Shown: positions 15,762 to 24,460, counted from the first letter of the stretch. The stretch: DNA of 61,605 nucleotides from Gammaproteobacteria bacterium (GCA_021772915.1 JAJFLB010000068.1:1-61605); one strand, 5' to 3'. The notes: a model not told the origin generated them from the sequence alone. Program-made: numbers and translations.

Positions 15762-17755
15762 CATACCCGGTACTGTTCCCACCCAAGTCTGACTGGAGGC
15801 CACCAGCCCGCAAGGACTGGATCGACTTCCGCAAAGAGAAGCGCATTGCGCTCGACTTGGAGACGAAGAACCCTGCCATCAAGACGCTCGGTGCGCGTGA
15901 CCCGGACGGTGCCATCATCGGCTTCGCCGTCGCCACACCGGACGGTCGCAGCATGTACCTCCCCATTGGGCATGCCGGCGACAACCTCGATGAGACTGAA
16001 GTCATCGAGTTCATGGTTCACCAGTTTCAATACTTCGAAGGCGACATCGTTGGGGCCAAGCTCGAGTACGACATGGACTGGTGCCTTCAGTACGGCATCA
16101 CGTTCCCCAAGGTCCACCGGTGGCGCGACATTCAGGTGGCCGAGCCGCTCATCGACGAGAACCAAGACCGGTACGCACTGGACCTGGTCGCCCAACGGTA
16201 CGGCATTCCAGGCAAGGACGAGTCACTCCTGAAGGAAGCTGCCCTCGCCTTCGGCGTCCACCCGAAGAAGGAGATGTACAAGCTCCCGGCACGGTACGTG
16301 GGCGCTTACGCTGAGCAGGACGTGGACCTGCCTCTGGAGCTGCTAGAGCGCCAGGAAAAGCTCATCGTGGAGCAGGGTCTGGAGGACATCTACGACCTCG
16401 AGTGCAAGCTCACCCCGATCCTTGTGGCCATGCGTCGACACGGCGTCCGCATGGACCTAGCCCGCATGGATGAGATCGAGCTGTGGTCACTGAACGAGGA
16501 GGAAGCGGCGCTGCGTGAGGTCCGAGACTTCACCGGCTGCGAGATCCGACCCGGCGACATGCAGAAGGCAGCAATCGTGGCTCCGTGCATCGAAGCACTG
16601 GGGTTCCGCGTGCCTCTCTCACCGAAGACCCAGAAGCCAAGTATCACCGACGAGTTCATGGAGTCGCTGGAACACCCAGTGGCCGAGCACTTGCGTCGTG
16701 CCAGGAAGATGGCGTCAGTGCGGACCAAGTTCTTGAACGGCTGGAGGGCTCACCTGGTTGGCGACCGTCTGCACGGCACGTTCAACCAGCTCAAGTCGGA
16801 GAGGGAGGACGGGAAGGGTAAGGGCACCGTGTCCGGCCGACTGAGTTCAACGAGTCCCAACCTGCAGCAGATTCCCGCAAGGGATCCGGAGTTGGGACCG
16901 TTGCTCAGATCGTGCTTCTTGCCAGACGAAGGTATGGAGTGGGCGTCAATCGACTACAGCCAGCAAGAGCCACGCATGACCGTGCACTACGCCACGCTGC
17001 GCAAGCTGCAGAAGGCACTGTTCACCGCCGAGCTGTACCGGGATGACCCGAAGGCTGACCACCACAACATGATGGCGACCCTGATCTACGGACCCGGGTT
17101 CACCAAGCAACAGCGCGGGTACGCCAAGGAGATCTTCCTCGGCCTGGCCTACGGCATGGGCGGTGCAAAGCTCTGTGACAAGCTCGGACTACCGACCCGG
17201 TGGTCGGTGTTCTGGAAGGGTGGCAACCGTCGCCCCATGGAACACTTCCAGAAGGAGTCGGAAGCACGCAAGGTCGCACGCGACAGCCAGGGCATCTGCT
17301 TCCGGTCTGCCGGCAAGGAAGGCCAAGCGATCATCGACGCCTTCAACAAGTCGGTGCCGTTCGTGAAGAAGCTCGCCAAGGAGTGTCAAGCGAAAGCTGA
17401 GAAAGCATACCGGATCAAGACCCTTCTTGGGCGACTCTGCCGGTTCGTCAAGAACAAGTATGGCAAGTACGACTTCCACAAAGCACTGAACCGCCTGATC
17501 CAAGGCTCGTGCGCGGACATGACCAAGAAGGCACTCATCGACTGCTTCGAAGCCGGGTACTTCATCCAGCTCCAAGTGCACGATGAGTTGTGTACCTCGG
17601 TCCGCGACCGGGCTCACGCTGACGGAATTGCCACCGTCATGGAGGACTGCGTCGACCTGCTGTTGCCGGTCGGCACTGACGTGGAGATGGGCCCAAGCTG
17701 GGGCCACTCAATGGTGCCCAAGGAGAAGTGGGCTGAGAAAGGACTAGCAGCATGA
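15758..17755 (+). CDS. polA: Family A DNA polymerase with 3'-5' exonuclease
   Basis: The product has 665 residues from GTG 15758. Exo I is ALDLETKNP (D33, E35). Exo II is KLEYD (101-105; the usual Asn is Lys). Exo III is YAEQDVD. Polymerase motif A is SIDYSQQEPR (D399), motif B is RGYAKEIFLGLAYG (R453, K457), and motif C is QVHDEL (H608-D609-E610). There is no 5' nuclease domain. The position equivalent to E. coli Phe762 is Leu461. This is the replicative polymerase and would have to accept hmdUTP if the modification model is right. Confidence 0.96.
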   Translation: MTYPVLFPPKSDWRPPARKDWIDFRKEKRIALDLETKNPAIKTLGARDPDGAIIGFAVATPDGRSMYLPIGHAGDNLDETEVIEFMVHQFQYFEGDIVGAKLEYDMDWCLQYGITFPKVHRWRDIQVAEPLIDENQDRYALDLVAQRYGIPGKDESLLKEAALAFGVHPKKEMYKLPARYVGAYAEQDVDLPLELLERQEKLIVEQGLEDIYDLECKLTPILVAMRRHGVRMDLARMDEIELWSLNEEEAALREVRDFTGCEIRPGDMQKAAIVAPCIEALGFRVPLSPKTQKPSITDEFMESLEHPVAEHLRRARKMASVRTKFLNGWRAHLVGDRLHGTFNQLKSEREDGKGKGTVSGRLSSTSPNLQQIPARDPELGPLLRSCFLPDEGMEWASIDYSQQEPRMTVHYATLRKLQKALFTAELYRDDPKADHHNMMATLIYGPGFTKQQRGYAKEIFLGLAYGMGGAKLCDKLGLPTRWSVFWKGGNRRPMEHFQKESEARKVARDSQGICFRSAGKEGQAIIDAFNKSVPFVKKLAKECQAKAEKAYRIKTLLGRLCRFVKNKYGKYDFHKALNRLIQGSCADMTKKALIDCFEAGYFIQLQVHDELCTSVRDRAHADGIATVMEDCVDLLLPVGTDVEMGPSWGHSMVPKEKWAEKGLAA

Positions 17756-18012
17756 GCTGGGGTAGTGGAGCCTGCCTTCTGGAAGACGTTCTCGGATTGG
17801 TCGAGAAGCACATCCCGAAGAAGCAGCGCAAGAAGGTCGTGAAGAAGATGGCGGCACTGTTCGAAGAACTGGACGCGGACGTGTTCGGGTACGAGTGCAC
17901 TTCGCCAACGCTTCAAGAGCTACGGCTTGAGAAGTACGGGCCAGAGTGCAAGTGCGGCTGCGGCGCGTTCCTCAAGGAAGAGGACTGCTACGGCGAGGAG
18001 GACGAAGAATGA
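17752..18012 (+). CDS. Small cysteine-containing hypothetical protein
   Basis: The product has 86 residues, ATGA-coupled to the polymerase. A basic helix (KHIPKKQRKKVVKKM) is followed by CKCGCG and a very acidic tail (EEDCYGEEDEE). It may bind a metal and a nucleic acid; no family is recognised. Confidence 0.75.
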   Translation: MSWGSGACLLEDVLGLVEKHIPKKQRKKVVKKMAALFEELDADVFGYECTSPTLQELRLEKYGPECKCGCGAFLKEEDCYGEEDEE

Positions 18013-18284
18013 TCTGTTACAAGGACATGACGTTCTGTCGGCGCAAAGACTGCGCCAACTTCGGAGTGGGATGTCACCGCTCATTCACCCAGGAGGTCGC
18101 GGACGGAGCGGTGGAGTTTGGACTACCTGTTTGCTTCGCGCACTTCACTGACTGCTTCGAGGAGAAGCCTGATGTTCATCGACAAGGAAATGCGGAACAT
18201 GATCCGCGAGTTCAAGAAGACCCAACCGCACGGGGTGAGGAACCAAGTACAACGCCAGATGAGGGCAGCGTACGAGGGAGCTGA
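18009..18284 (+). CDS. Small zinc-finger-like phage protein
   Basis: The product has 91 residues from ATG 18009, four-base overlap with the preceding gene. The pattern MICYKDMTFC, CANFGVGCHRSFT and LPVCFAHFTDCF contains seven cysteines and resembles a short metal-binding protein common in phage genomes. The C-terminal ~37 residues overlap the next gene in another frame and look unconstrained. Confidence 0.75.
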   Translation: MICYKDMTFCRRKDCANFGVGCHRSFTQEVADGAVEFGLPVCFAHFTDCFEEKPDVHRQGNAEHDPRVQEDPTARGEEPSTTPDEGSVRGS

Positions 18285-18483
18285 CCCTGAGCTCAAAGCG
18301 CAGATGAAGGAGCAGCTACGTGCCCACCTCAACGGAGAACTCCCAGCCAATGTCACCGACGACTTGGCAGTCCCGATTCATGAGTATGTCCCAACTCGTG
18401 GCCTCATGGAGCAAGGATCCATCAACCCAAGTCGGGGCAGTGATAGTCAACCAGAAGCGTCGGGTGGTGGCAACGGGGTATAA
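18172..18483 (+). CDS. Hypothetical helical protein
   Basis: The product has 103 residues from ATG 18172 behind GAGGAGAAG. It is a charged helical protein (MRNMIREFKKTQ, ELKAQMKEQLRAHL). The 5' third lies inside the preceding zinc-finger-like gene and the 3' third lies inside the dCMP deaminase gene, so only the middle is free coding sequence. Function unknown. Confidence 0.6.
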   Translation: MFIDKEMRNMIREFKKTQPHGVRNQVQRQMRAAYEGADPELKAQMKEQLRAHLNGELPANVTDDLAVPIHEYVPTRGLMEQGSINPSRGSDSQPEASGGGNGV

Positions 18484-18778
18484 TGGGTTCCCCGCTGGCG
18501 TAGAGGACCTCACCGAGCGCTACGAAAACCGCGACCTGAAGTACAAGCTGGTGGTTCACGCTGAGGCGAACGCCATACTCAACGCGGTGGCCTCTGTGGA
18601 AGGGTGCTGCATCTTCGTGACGCAGCCGCCATGCCAGGAGTGCGCCAAGCTCATCATCCAATCCGGCATCACCTACGTGGTGTCGCCCACCCCGACTGCC
18701 GAGTTCCTGGCGCGGTGGGACTCAACCGCAACCGAACTCATGTTCGCCGAAGCAGGCGTGAGTTGGGAATGCATCTAA
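18350..18778 (+). CDS. dCMP deaminase
   Basis: The product has 142 residues. Zinc ligands are H70 in VHAEANA (with catalytic E72) and C95/C98 in PPCQEC. The N-terminus WQSRFMSMSQLVASWSKDPS matches family members. I prefer ATG 18350 (behind AACGGAGAACTCC); the frame is also open from GTG 18320. The enzyme makes dUMP from dCMP, which would feed the TS-family hydroxymethylase at 12466. Confidence 0.93.
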   Translation: MSPTTWQSRFMSMSQLVASWSKDPSTQVGAVIVNQKRRVVATGYNGFPAGVEDLTERYENRDLKYKLVVHAEANAILNAVASVEGCCIFVTQPPCQECAKLIIQSGITYVVSPTPTAEFLARWDSTATELMFAEAGVSWECI

Positions 18779-19062
18779 TGGACGAAGAAGAGTACAAGGC
18801 AGGCGAGCCTGAAGGCGAAAAGAAGCCGGACCCTGCCAAGAACGTCCACAAGCTGCGTGCCGCTGTGGACCAAATGTCGATGATGAACCGGGAAGTCGTC
18901 CCGCTCATCGTCAACTTCTGGAACGACCTGGCCCAGACCGGCCTGCCGCCCGACCTTTGTGGCGTGCTGGTCCGCGACTACTACTCATTCCTGCTGCGTC
19001 CAAAGATGCCGTGGGAAGTTGACCAACAACAAGAAGGAGACTCCGATGGAGGAGACTTTTGA
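18778..19062 (+). CDS. Hypothetical protein
   Basis: The product has 94 residues, start overlapping the deaminase stop by one base. Acidic/lysine-rich N-terminus, then a helical domain (LIVNFWNDLAQTGLPPDLCG) resembling small phage proteins of unknown role. Its end overlaps the next start. Confidence 0.7.
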   Translation: MDEEEYKAGEPEGEKKPDPAKNVHKLRAAVDQMSMMNREVVPLIVNFWNDLAQTGLPPDLCGVLVRDYYSFLLRPKMPWEVDQQQEGDSDGGDF

Positions 19063-19324
19063 TACGTTCGAAGAGTTCCTGGCCGCCAAAATGATCGACA
19101 CCAGCAACATCCCAACCAGCACGTATGATGTTGAAGAAGCAGACGAGTACGACGTCGATGAGGACGACCATGACCACGTCCCGTTCGTTGGCACCGTCAT
19201 CGAGTTTACGTCACCGCGCAAGCCGAACAACTGGGAGGTCGGCATCAGGCAGGTGCTCACCTCCCCGCAGAAGTCGCACGTGGCGCTGTTGGCCTGCAAC
19301 GAACTGAAGGCTCGTATCCTATGA
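19046..19324 (+). CDS. Acidic hypothetical protein
   Basis: The product has 92 residues; ATG 19046 follows AAGAAGGAGACTCCG. The middle is strongly acidic (DVEEADEYDVDEDDHDH), like small DNA-mimic or inhibitor proteins, but that resemblance is compositional only. It overlaps both neighbours slightly. Confidence 0.7.
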   Translation: MEETFDTFEEFLAAKMIDTSNIPTSTYDVEEADEYDVDEDDHDHVPFVGTVIEFTSPRKPNNWEVGIRQVLTSPQKSHVALLACNELKARIL

Positions 19325-19839
19325 GCGAACAGGACCAGCGACAGACGATCATCAAACTCCTCCGACCGCTGGATGCCATGTCGGTGGAGAACACCATCTG
19401 TTGTCCCGGCACGCCGGACGTCAACTACGGTGGTGAGTACGAACTGACTATCCCGTGCTCGGTGATCAAGGACGCTGGTCCGAAGCCGGGTGCCAAGACC
19501 CAGAGAGGTGAAGGCACGATCAAGCGCAACGTGTACCTTGAAGGCTGGATCGAGCTGAAGTGGGAGCGACACTGGCCGGTGCGCGGTGGACCGTTGCGCG
19601 TTCCCCACTACACCACGCAACAGAAGGTGTGGGCGCGGAAGCGTCGGCATCGTGGCGGTCAGTGCCGTCTCTTGCTGCAGTGCTCCAACGATTGGATTCT
19701 CCTTGATGGTGCGGTGGCTGCCACCCTCCCCTTGGGCGACGCCACCCGGGAGCAGTTGATTGAAGCTGCTGAAATGCACTGGACCCAAACACCAACCAGG
19801 GAGGACCTCATCAGGTGCTTGTTACCAACGGCGAACTGA
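19321..19839 (+). CDS. VRR-NUC-like PD-(D/E)XK nuclease
   Basis: The product has 172 residues. D33 in GTPDVNY and E78-x-K80 in GWIELKW form the PD-(D/E)XK catalytic set, and VPHYTTQQKVWARKRRHRGG provides the conserved downstream helix (Q...W). This pattern fits the VRR-NUC group, often Holliday-junction or flap nucleases next to phage replication genes. Structure-specific DNA cleavage is inferred. Confidence 0.72.
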   Translation: MSEQDQRQTIIKLLRPLDAMSVENTICCPGTPDVNYGGEYELTIPCSVIKDAGPKPGAKTQRGEGTIKRNVYLEGWIELKWERHWPVRGGPLRVPHYTTQQKVWARKRRHRGGQCRLLLQCSNDWILLDGAVAATLPLGDATREQLIEAAEMHWTQTPTREDLIRCLLPTAN

Positions 19840-20126
19840 GCTATCTTCGGAGGCTACGCAATGAGCGGAGCCAGGCAGAAGAAGCGGAAGTGCAAGGAAT
19901 CAGCCGATACGCATATCGGCAAATCGAAGCGCTCGACGACAAGATGTATGAACGTCGCGTTAGCAAGTACGAACGGCTCGTGCTGCTGCGGCGCAGGAGT
20001 GGTTGGACCATCGCCGAAGTGGCGGAGGAATACGGGTGCTCCCCGTTCTGGTACCGTGAGTTGGAGAAGCAAGCACACCCGGACGTTGAGGAGCTACTGT
20101 GCGCACTGACACCCGACTATCCCTAG
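19815..20126 (+). CDS. Helix-turn-helix regulator-like protein
   Basis: The product has 103 residues from GTG 19815. SGWTIAEVAEEYGCSPFWYRELE is a recognisable HTH, and LRRLRNERSQAEEAEVQGISRYAYRQIE is a second, degenerate copy, suggesting a duplicated HTH. It overlaps the nuclease gene by 25 bp and the primase start by 28 bp. Possible early/late switch regulator. Confidence 0.68.
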   Translation: MLVTNGELSYLRRLRNERSQAEEAEVQGISRYAYRQIEALDDKMYERRVSKYERLVLLRRRSGWTIAEVAEEYGCSPFWYRELEKQAHPDVEELLCALTPDYP

Positions 20127-22453
20127 ACTTCCTTGAACGGTTCCGCCCAAGTGGACCGTGGGTGGTCACGCGGATCCGTTCCAACCTGACAGGCATTGAC
20201 ACAGCCTGCTTCACTGACCCAGCCGAGCTGGAGAAGTGGCTGATCAAGTACAACGGCAGCGAGAAGGAGAACATCTACTTCACCGGCAACTCCCACGTTG
20301 ACGGCATCAACTTCTCGTCGCGGTCAATGAAGAAGCTGTCGCGCCAGCACATCAAGAGCATGGACTGGCTGCACGTGGACATTGACCCCGACGGCAGCAA
20401 GGACATCGAGCTGGAGCAGAAGCGGATCCTGGCCACGCTCAACAACCCGCCGGAGGGCATTCCGCAGCCAACGTTCATCGTGTACTCTGGTGGCGGGTAC
20501 CAGGCGTTCTGGCGGCTCGACGAATCGTTCATGATCAACGGTGACGAGGCACTGTACGAAGAGGCGAAGCTCTGGAACATCTACCTGGAGAAGAACCTTG
20601 AAGGCGACTCGTGCCACAACGTTGACCGGCTCATGCGACTGCCCGGCACCATCAACTGGCCGACGCAGCGCAAGGAGGCAAAGGGTCGCGTGCCCGTGCT
20701 CGCCACCCTAGTCGAGAGCAACCCGGTCAGCTATGACCTCAATTCACTCAAGAAGGCTGTCCCCCAGGCTGGAAAAGACCAGGGAATTGCGGGTGATTCT
20801 GTCGTAGTGAGTGGCAACGTCCGTCGGCTCGGCAACATCAACGAACTCGGACCCGACGTTCCTGACAACGTCAAGGCACTCATCGTGCAGGGTGCCAACT
20901 CGGAGACCAACACCGGCACTGAGTACGAGTCCCGCAGCGACGCTGTTTGGTACGTGGTGTGTGAGCTGGTGCGCCGCAACGTGGACGACGATACGATCTA
21001 CTCGGTCATCACGGACGAGGACTTCGGCATCAGTGAGCACGTCCGAGCGCAACCGCGTCCGGAGAAGTACGCCATCAGGCAGATTGAGCGTGCACACGAG
21101 TTCGCCGAGGACCCACTGCTGATGGAGTTCAACGAGAAGTATGCACTGATCCAGGACATGGACGGCGGCAAGTGCAGGATCCTCAAGCGCACCTACGATG
21201 AGGCCACCAGCCGCATGGTGTACGGGTTCCAAACCGCCACCGACTTCCACCTGTCCCTGGTGAAGCTCGTGGTCGGCACCGGCAAGACTGAGCAGCCTGC
21301 GTCCAAGTGGTGGCTGAAGCACCCGAAGGGTCGACAGTTTGCTGGCATCGTCTTCATGCCTGGCTCAGAGCCACCCACCGGCTACCTCAACATGTGGGAC
21401 GGGTTCGCCTACCCTGCGATACAGGGTAACTGGCAGTGCCTCCAGGACCACGTCCTGACCAACGTGTGTGGTGGTGACCAGGAGCTGTTCGACTACGTCA
21501 TGAACTGGATGGCTCGGGGAGTCCAGCTCCCGGGTGAGCCTGGCCAGACCGCCATCGTCATGCGCGGCAAGCAAGGCGTCGGGAAATCGTTTCTCGCCAA
21601 GATGTACGGCGCACTCTTTGGGCACCACTACCTGGCGACATCGAACGCCAAACAAATCACGGGACAGTTCACCGGGCACCTCAAGAACGTTGCGTTCCTC
21701 TTCGGTGACGAAGCGTTCATTGCTGACGACCCGGCTCACGTCAGTGCGTTGAAGACCCTCATCACCGAGACCATGGCGGTGTACGAGAAGAAAGGGGTGG
21801 ACGCCCAAAGCGGGAGGAATTGCATCAAGCTCATGCTGGCGTCCAACGAGAAGTGGGTGGTGCACGCTGACGGACTCGAGCGTCGCTTCCTGGTGCTTGA
21901 CGTCGGGGAAGGCTCGATCCAGGACAGTGCCTACTTCGGTCGCATTGCGAACCAGATGCACAACGGTGGCTTCGAAGCGATGATGTACGACCTGATCAAC
22001 CGTGACCTCAAGGACTTCAACGTCTACCACGTGCCCGGCACCACGGCCATGCAGGAGCAGAAGGAGTTCAGCATGACTCCTTCAAAGGCGTGGGTGCGTC
22101 AGTGCCTGGAGCATGGCTTCCTGCTGGACGGCACGACGTGGGAAGACTTCCACCCGAGTTCGTCGCTGGCATGGGCCTGCCGCACGTTTGACAAGGACAT
22201 GAACCCGGACAGGCTGGGTCGCATGCTGCGTCCGTTCGTTGCTGACCGGGTGCGGCTCACACGTGAGCACCGGTCGCTGGAGACCGGCCTGATGCAACGC
22301 GGTGTGTGCTGGGGCTACAGGTTCAAGCCACTCGAGGAGTGCCGCGACCAGTGGCGCAAGGACACCGGCATGATCATCAAGCCAACGACATGGGAGGAGG
22401 TACCGCATGACCCCGAAGCCGAAGCCGACGAAGAAGGCCACCAAGACTTCTAG
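20099..22453 (+). CDS. Primase-helicase: AEP-like primase fused to SF3/D5-like helicase
   Basis: The product has 784 residues from GTG 20099. The N-terminal half has LHVDIDPDG (D94, D96), SGGGYQAFWRL and NVDRLMRLPGTINWP, as in archaeo-eukaryotic-type phage primases. The C-terminal half has Walker A GKQGVGKS (490-497), FLFGDEAF and LASNEKW with a downstream arginine finger (LERRFLVL), as in D5/DUF5906-type SF3 helicases. Both activities at a replication fork would be provided by one polypeptide. The family names are from pattern recognition. Confidence 0.88.
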   Translation: MRTDTRLSLDFLERFRPSGPWVVTRIRSNLTGIDTACFTDPAELEKWLIKYNGSEKENIYFTGNSHVDGINFSSRSMKKLSRQHIKSMDWLHVDIDPDGSKDIELEQKRILATLNNPPEGIPQPTFIVYSGGGYQAFWRLDESFMINGDEALYEEAKLWNIYLEKNLEGDSCHNVDRLMRLPGTINWPTQRKEAKGRVPVLATLVESNPVSYDLNSLKKAVPQAGKDQGIAGDSVVVSGNVRRLGNINELGPDVPDNVKALIVQGANSETNTGTEYESRSDAVWYVVCELVRRNVDDDTIYSVITDEDFGISEHVRAQPRPEKYAIRQIERAHEFAEDPLLMEFNEKYALIQDMDGGKCRILKRTYDEATSRMVYGFQTATDFHLSLVKLVVGTGKTEQPASKWWLKHPKGRQFAGIVFMPGSEPPTGYLNMWDGFAYPAIQGNWQCLQDHVLTNVCGGDQELFDYVMNWMARGVQLPGEPGQTAIVMRGKQGVGKSFLAKMYGALFGHHYLATSNAKQITGQFTGHLKNVAFLFGDEAFIADDPAHVSALKTLITETMAVYEKKGVDAQSGRNCIKLMLASNEKWVVHADGLERRFLVLDVGEGSIQDSAYFGRIANQMHNGGFEAMMYDLINRDLKDFNVYHVPGTTAMQEQKEFSMTPSKAWVRQCLEHGFLLDGTTWEDFHPSSSLAWACRTFDKDMNPDRLGRMLRPFVADRVRLTREHRSLETGLMQRGVCWGYRFKPLEECRDQWRKDTGMIIKPTTWEEVPHDPEAEADEEGHQDF

Positions 22454-22745
22454 GAAGACAGGCGGCAAGAAGGCCAAGATATGGCCGGTGGTGTTCTGTG
22501 GCGAGGAGCAGAAGCTGTGCACGTGCCCTCACCGGAAGCGTCTGGTGGTGGTCAAGAACGAGGAGGGAGCCCGCAAGGGGTTCTTCATCCGGAGGGCAGA
22601 GGACGGCGCTCTGGTGTGCTGGGCCAGGCTCAAGGGGCACGCCACCGAAGCCATGGAGAAGCTGGAGGACCTGCTGGACCTCTGTGGAGGGAAGCTCCAG
22701 GAGAAGACCGTCCGCCACTTCCGACACGAGCTGTCGGAGCTGTAG
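22407..22745 (+). CDS. Small lysine-rich hypothetical protein
   Basis: The product has 112 residues. The first 25 are strongly basic (KPKPTKKATKTSRKTGGKKA), suggesting nucleic-acid binding. CGEEQKLCTCPHRK contains three cysteines. It overlaps the primase-helicase end by 47 bp and ends just before a promoter. Confidence 0.7.
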   Translation: MTPKPKPTKKATKTSRKTGGKKAKIWPVVFCGEEQKLCTCPHRKRLVVVKNEEGARKGFFIRRAEDGALVCWARLKGHATEAMEKLEDLLDLCGGKLQEKTVRHFRHELSEL

Positions 22746-22762
22746 CTTACGAGAAACTTGCG

Positions 22763-22798
22763 TTGCAGTTTGTGCGCTTCTCGATAGTGTCGTATGAT
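22763..22798 (+). promoter_or_regulatory. Early promoter with tandem -35-like boxes
   Basis: TATGAT at 22793-22798 with TTGTGC (22770-22775) 17 bp upstream and TTGCAG another 7 bp upstream (22763). The leader begins AGTGTAACG and ends CACTCACAGCAAAGGAGG, a layout shared with later cassettes. Confidence 0.75.
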
Positions 22799-22841
22799 GA
22801 AGTGTAACGAATGTCAATCACTCACAGCAAAGGAGGCAACC

Positions 22842-23003
22842 GTGTCCATCAAATCACTCGCTCGCACCGTCCTGATCGTCGGCTTCACCCTGACCCTGGT
22901 CATCGTTGCCCACGAGCTGTGCTCTGGCTTCGAAGCAATGTGTGAAGCGAGCAAGAACGGGACTCCCGGCTTCATGGGCTCCATGGGTCAGGTCGCCAAG
23001 TAG
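22842..23003 (+). CDS. Single-pass membrane peptide
   Basis: The product has 53 residues from GTG 22842 behind AAAGGAGGCAACC. One hydrophobic segment (VLIVGFTLTLVIVAHEL) is followed by a small polar tail with two cysteines. It has its own promoter and no recognised family; possible host-takeover or membrane-effector peptide. Confidence 0.65.
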   Translation: MSIKSLARTVLIVGFTLTLVIVAHELCSGFEAMCEASKNGTPGFMGSMGQVAK

Positions 23004-23005
23004 GT

Positions 23006-23034
23006 TTGCCCCGTTCGGAATCGTGCTGCATACT
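23006..23034 (+). promoter_or_regulatory. Promoter of TTGC-N17-CATACT type
   Basis: TTGCCC (23006-23011), a 17-bp spacer and CATACT (23029-23034), then a CAAGTGACTCAAGCAAAGGAG leader to the gene at 23065. Confidence 0.7.
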
Positions 23035-23064
23035 TCAAGTGACTCAAGCAAAGGAGATGGAACC

Positions 23065-23382
23065 ATGGGAAATCGCGCCAACGTCCAATTCACTGACGGA
23101 CACGACGTTTCACCGTCCGTTTACCTGCACAACATGGGTGGAATGGTCCAGGACCTGCTGTCCGAGACCAAAGCGCTCATGGGTGGTCGGAACGACCTGG
23201 AGTACATCGCTGCCCGCTTCGTCGGGGTGTGCTGCTCCAAGGACCCCAACAGTGGCCTCAGCATCGGCATGCAGAACGAGAAGAACACCGACATCGTGGA
23301 CCACGGCGACGCTGGGGTGTTCATCGTCGACATCAACACCTGGACCGCCAAGGTGAGAGGCCTGAAGGTGGTGATCGAATGA
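23065..23382 (+). CDS. Hypothetical early protein
   Basis: The product has 105 residues from ATG 23065 behind AAAGGAGATGG. Beta/alpha pattern (GNRANVQFTDGHDVSPSVYL, ending TAKVRGLKVVIE). It resembles small phage proteins of unknown role. It heads a short operon with four further coupled genes. Confidence 0.75.
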   Translation: MGNRANVQFTDGHDVSPSVYLHNMGGMVQDLLSETKALMGGRNDLEYIAARFVGVCCSKDPNSGLSIGMQNEKNTDIVDHGDAGVFIVDINTWTAKVRGLKVVIE

Positions 23383-23609
23383 GCGGGGACGCGGACTGGA
23401 CCTACAAGGGTCACCGCTGTCGGATCGAACTCGACTACGAAGAGGACAACGTGAAAGCGTTCCACTTCGTGGTCGCCCCTGACGGCACCGAGCACTTTGC
23501 GGACATCAGTCCGTACGACCAAAGCGAACGCACTGTTGAACTCTGGATCGACGCTGGCTACCCGAAGCGCACTGGCATTGGCCCACTACACAAGGAGGAC
23601 TTGGTATGA
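23379..23609 (+). CDS. Hypothetical early protein
   Basis: The product has 76 residues, ATGA-coupled to the gene upstream. A compact beta-rich sequence (YKGHRCRIELDYEEDNVKAF) with no motif I recognise. Confidence 0.7.
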   Translation: MSGDADWTYKGHRCRIELDYEEDNVKAFHFVVAPDGTEHFADISPYDQSERTVELWIDAGYPKRTGIGPLHKEDLV

Positions 23610-23881
23610 AAGCGACTGAAGCACTCGAGATCCTGTCGTTGGCCGACGCCAACCAGAACGTCACGCTCATCGTCCACGACGTTGAGGAGCCGGACAGCGC
23701 CGTGCTCACGAAGCTGCACCACACCGCACCCGACGAGCTGGAGCGCATGCTGAAGCAGCTCGAGTTGAACAAGGTGCTGCCGCACTCGCAGCAGATGCGC
23801 TTCCCCCGTGGCGTCACCCGCGCCGTCGTGAACAACATCCTGTCCCAGATCGAGGAGGCACGCAATGGCGAGCAGTCCTAA
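23606..23881 (+). CDS. Hypothetical early protein
   Basis: The product has 91 residues, ATGA-coupled. Helical sequence (ELERMLKQLELNKVLPHSQQ) with a basic C-terminal half. Function unknown. Confidence 0.7.
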   Translation: MKATEALEILSLADANQNVTLIVHDVEEPDSAVLTKLHHTAPDELERMLKQLELNKVLPHSQQMRFPRGVTRAVVNNILSQIEEARNGEQS

Positions 23882-24194
23882 CGACAAGGTCATCGACCTG
23901 CTGACCCTGGACGACGACGACAAGGACATGGGCTCCTTCGTCATCCCGGCTGACCAGCGTGGCTTCCTCCGCGCCGTGGCTGCCATGGCCCCGAACGTCA
24001 ACACCATCGACTTCTTCGTCAAGCTCAGCCTCGCCTTGGGCAACCGTCGCGCCAAGAAGGTCGTCAACTACCTCATGGACCACGCTGAGGTGCAGGACGC
24101 CAGAGGGAACGCTGTGTGGCGTGACGGCCACGAGGTCCGACCCGATTGCAAGCTCCGCCTGGTGGACGACTGCGGTGAGGAGCTGACGTTTTGA
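23865..24194 (+). CDS. Hypothetical early protein
   Basis: The product has 109 residues, overlapping the upstream gene by 17 bp. The N-terminus is acidic (DLLTLDDDDKDMG), followed by a helical domain with a NRRAKKVVNYLMDHAEV segment. Function unknown. Confidence 0.7.
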   Translation: MASSPNDKVIDLLTLDDDDKDMGSFVIPADQRGFLRAVAAMAPNVNTIDFFVKLSLALGNRRAKKVVNYLMDHAEVQDARGNAVWRDGHEVRPDCKLRLVDDCGEELTF

Positions 24195-24343
24195 CAGACA
24201 AGCCGAAGCGCACCGGACCCATCATCGCTCGAGTCGAGCCCAAGGAGCCGGAGCTGTCCGAGCGCACCAAGCGCAGGAAGCGGATCATGGCCGAGGAGGG
24301 ACTCACCCGCAAGGAGTTCGCTCAGAAGTACGGCAGCAAGTAG
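24191..24343 (+). CDS. Small basic peptide with TTG start
   Basis: The product has 50 residues from TTG 24191, overlapping the upstream stop by four bases. It is highly charged (ERTKRRKRIMAEEG), ending LTRKEFAQKYGSK, which resembles a short helix-turn-helix tip. Support is the coupling and the terminator placed directly after its stop. Confidence 0.5.
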   Translation: MTDKPKRTGPIIARVEPKEPELSERTKRRKRIMAEEGLTRKEFAQKYGSK

Positions 24344-24368
24344 ACACAACGAAACCATCTCCTCCTGA

Positions 24369-24409
24369 GGCGACGCTGGGATTCCCAACCCGGTGTCGTC
24401 TCTTTCTTT
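24369..24409 (+). terminator. Rho-independent terminator
   Basis: A 12-bp stem including G-T pairs (24369-24380 with 24389-24400) with an 8-nt loop and a TCTTTCTTT tail. It ends the 23.0-24.3 kb operon. Confidence 0.8.
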
Positions 24410-24432
24410 ACGTCGAATCGCGATCGAGCGGG

Positions 24433-24460
24433 TTGCGGCTCCTCGAGAGTGTTGCATACT
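24433..24460 (+). promoter_or_regulatory. Promoter of TTGC-N-CATACT type
   Basis: TTGCGG (24433-24438), a 16-bp spacer and CATACT (24455-24460), followed by GAGAGTGTACGGAACG. The same leader string occurs after the promoter at 24896. Confidence 0.72.
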
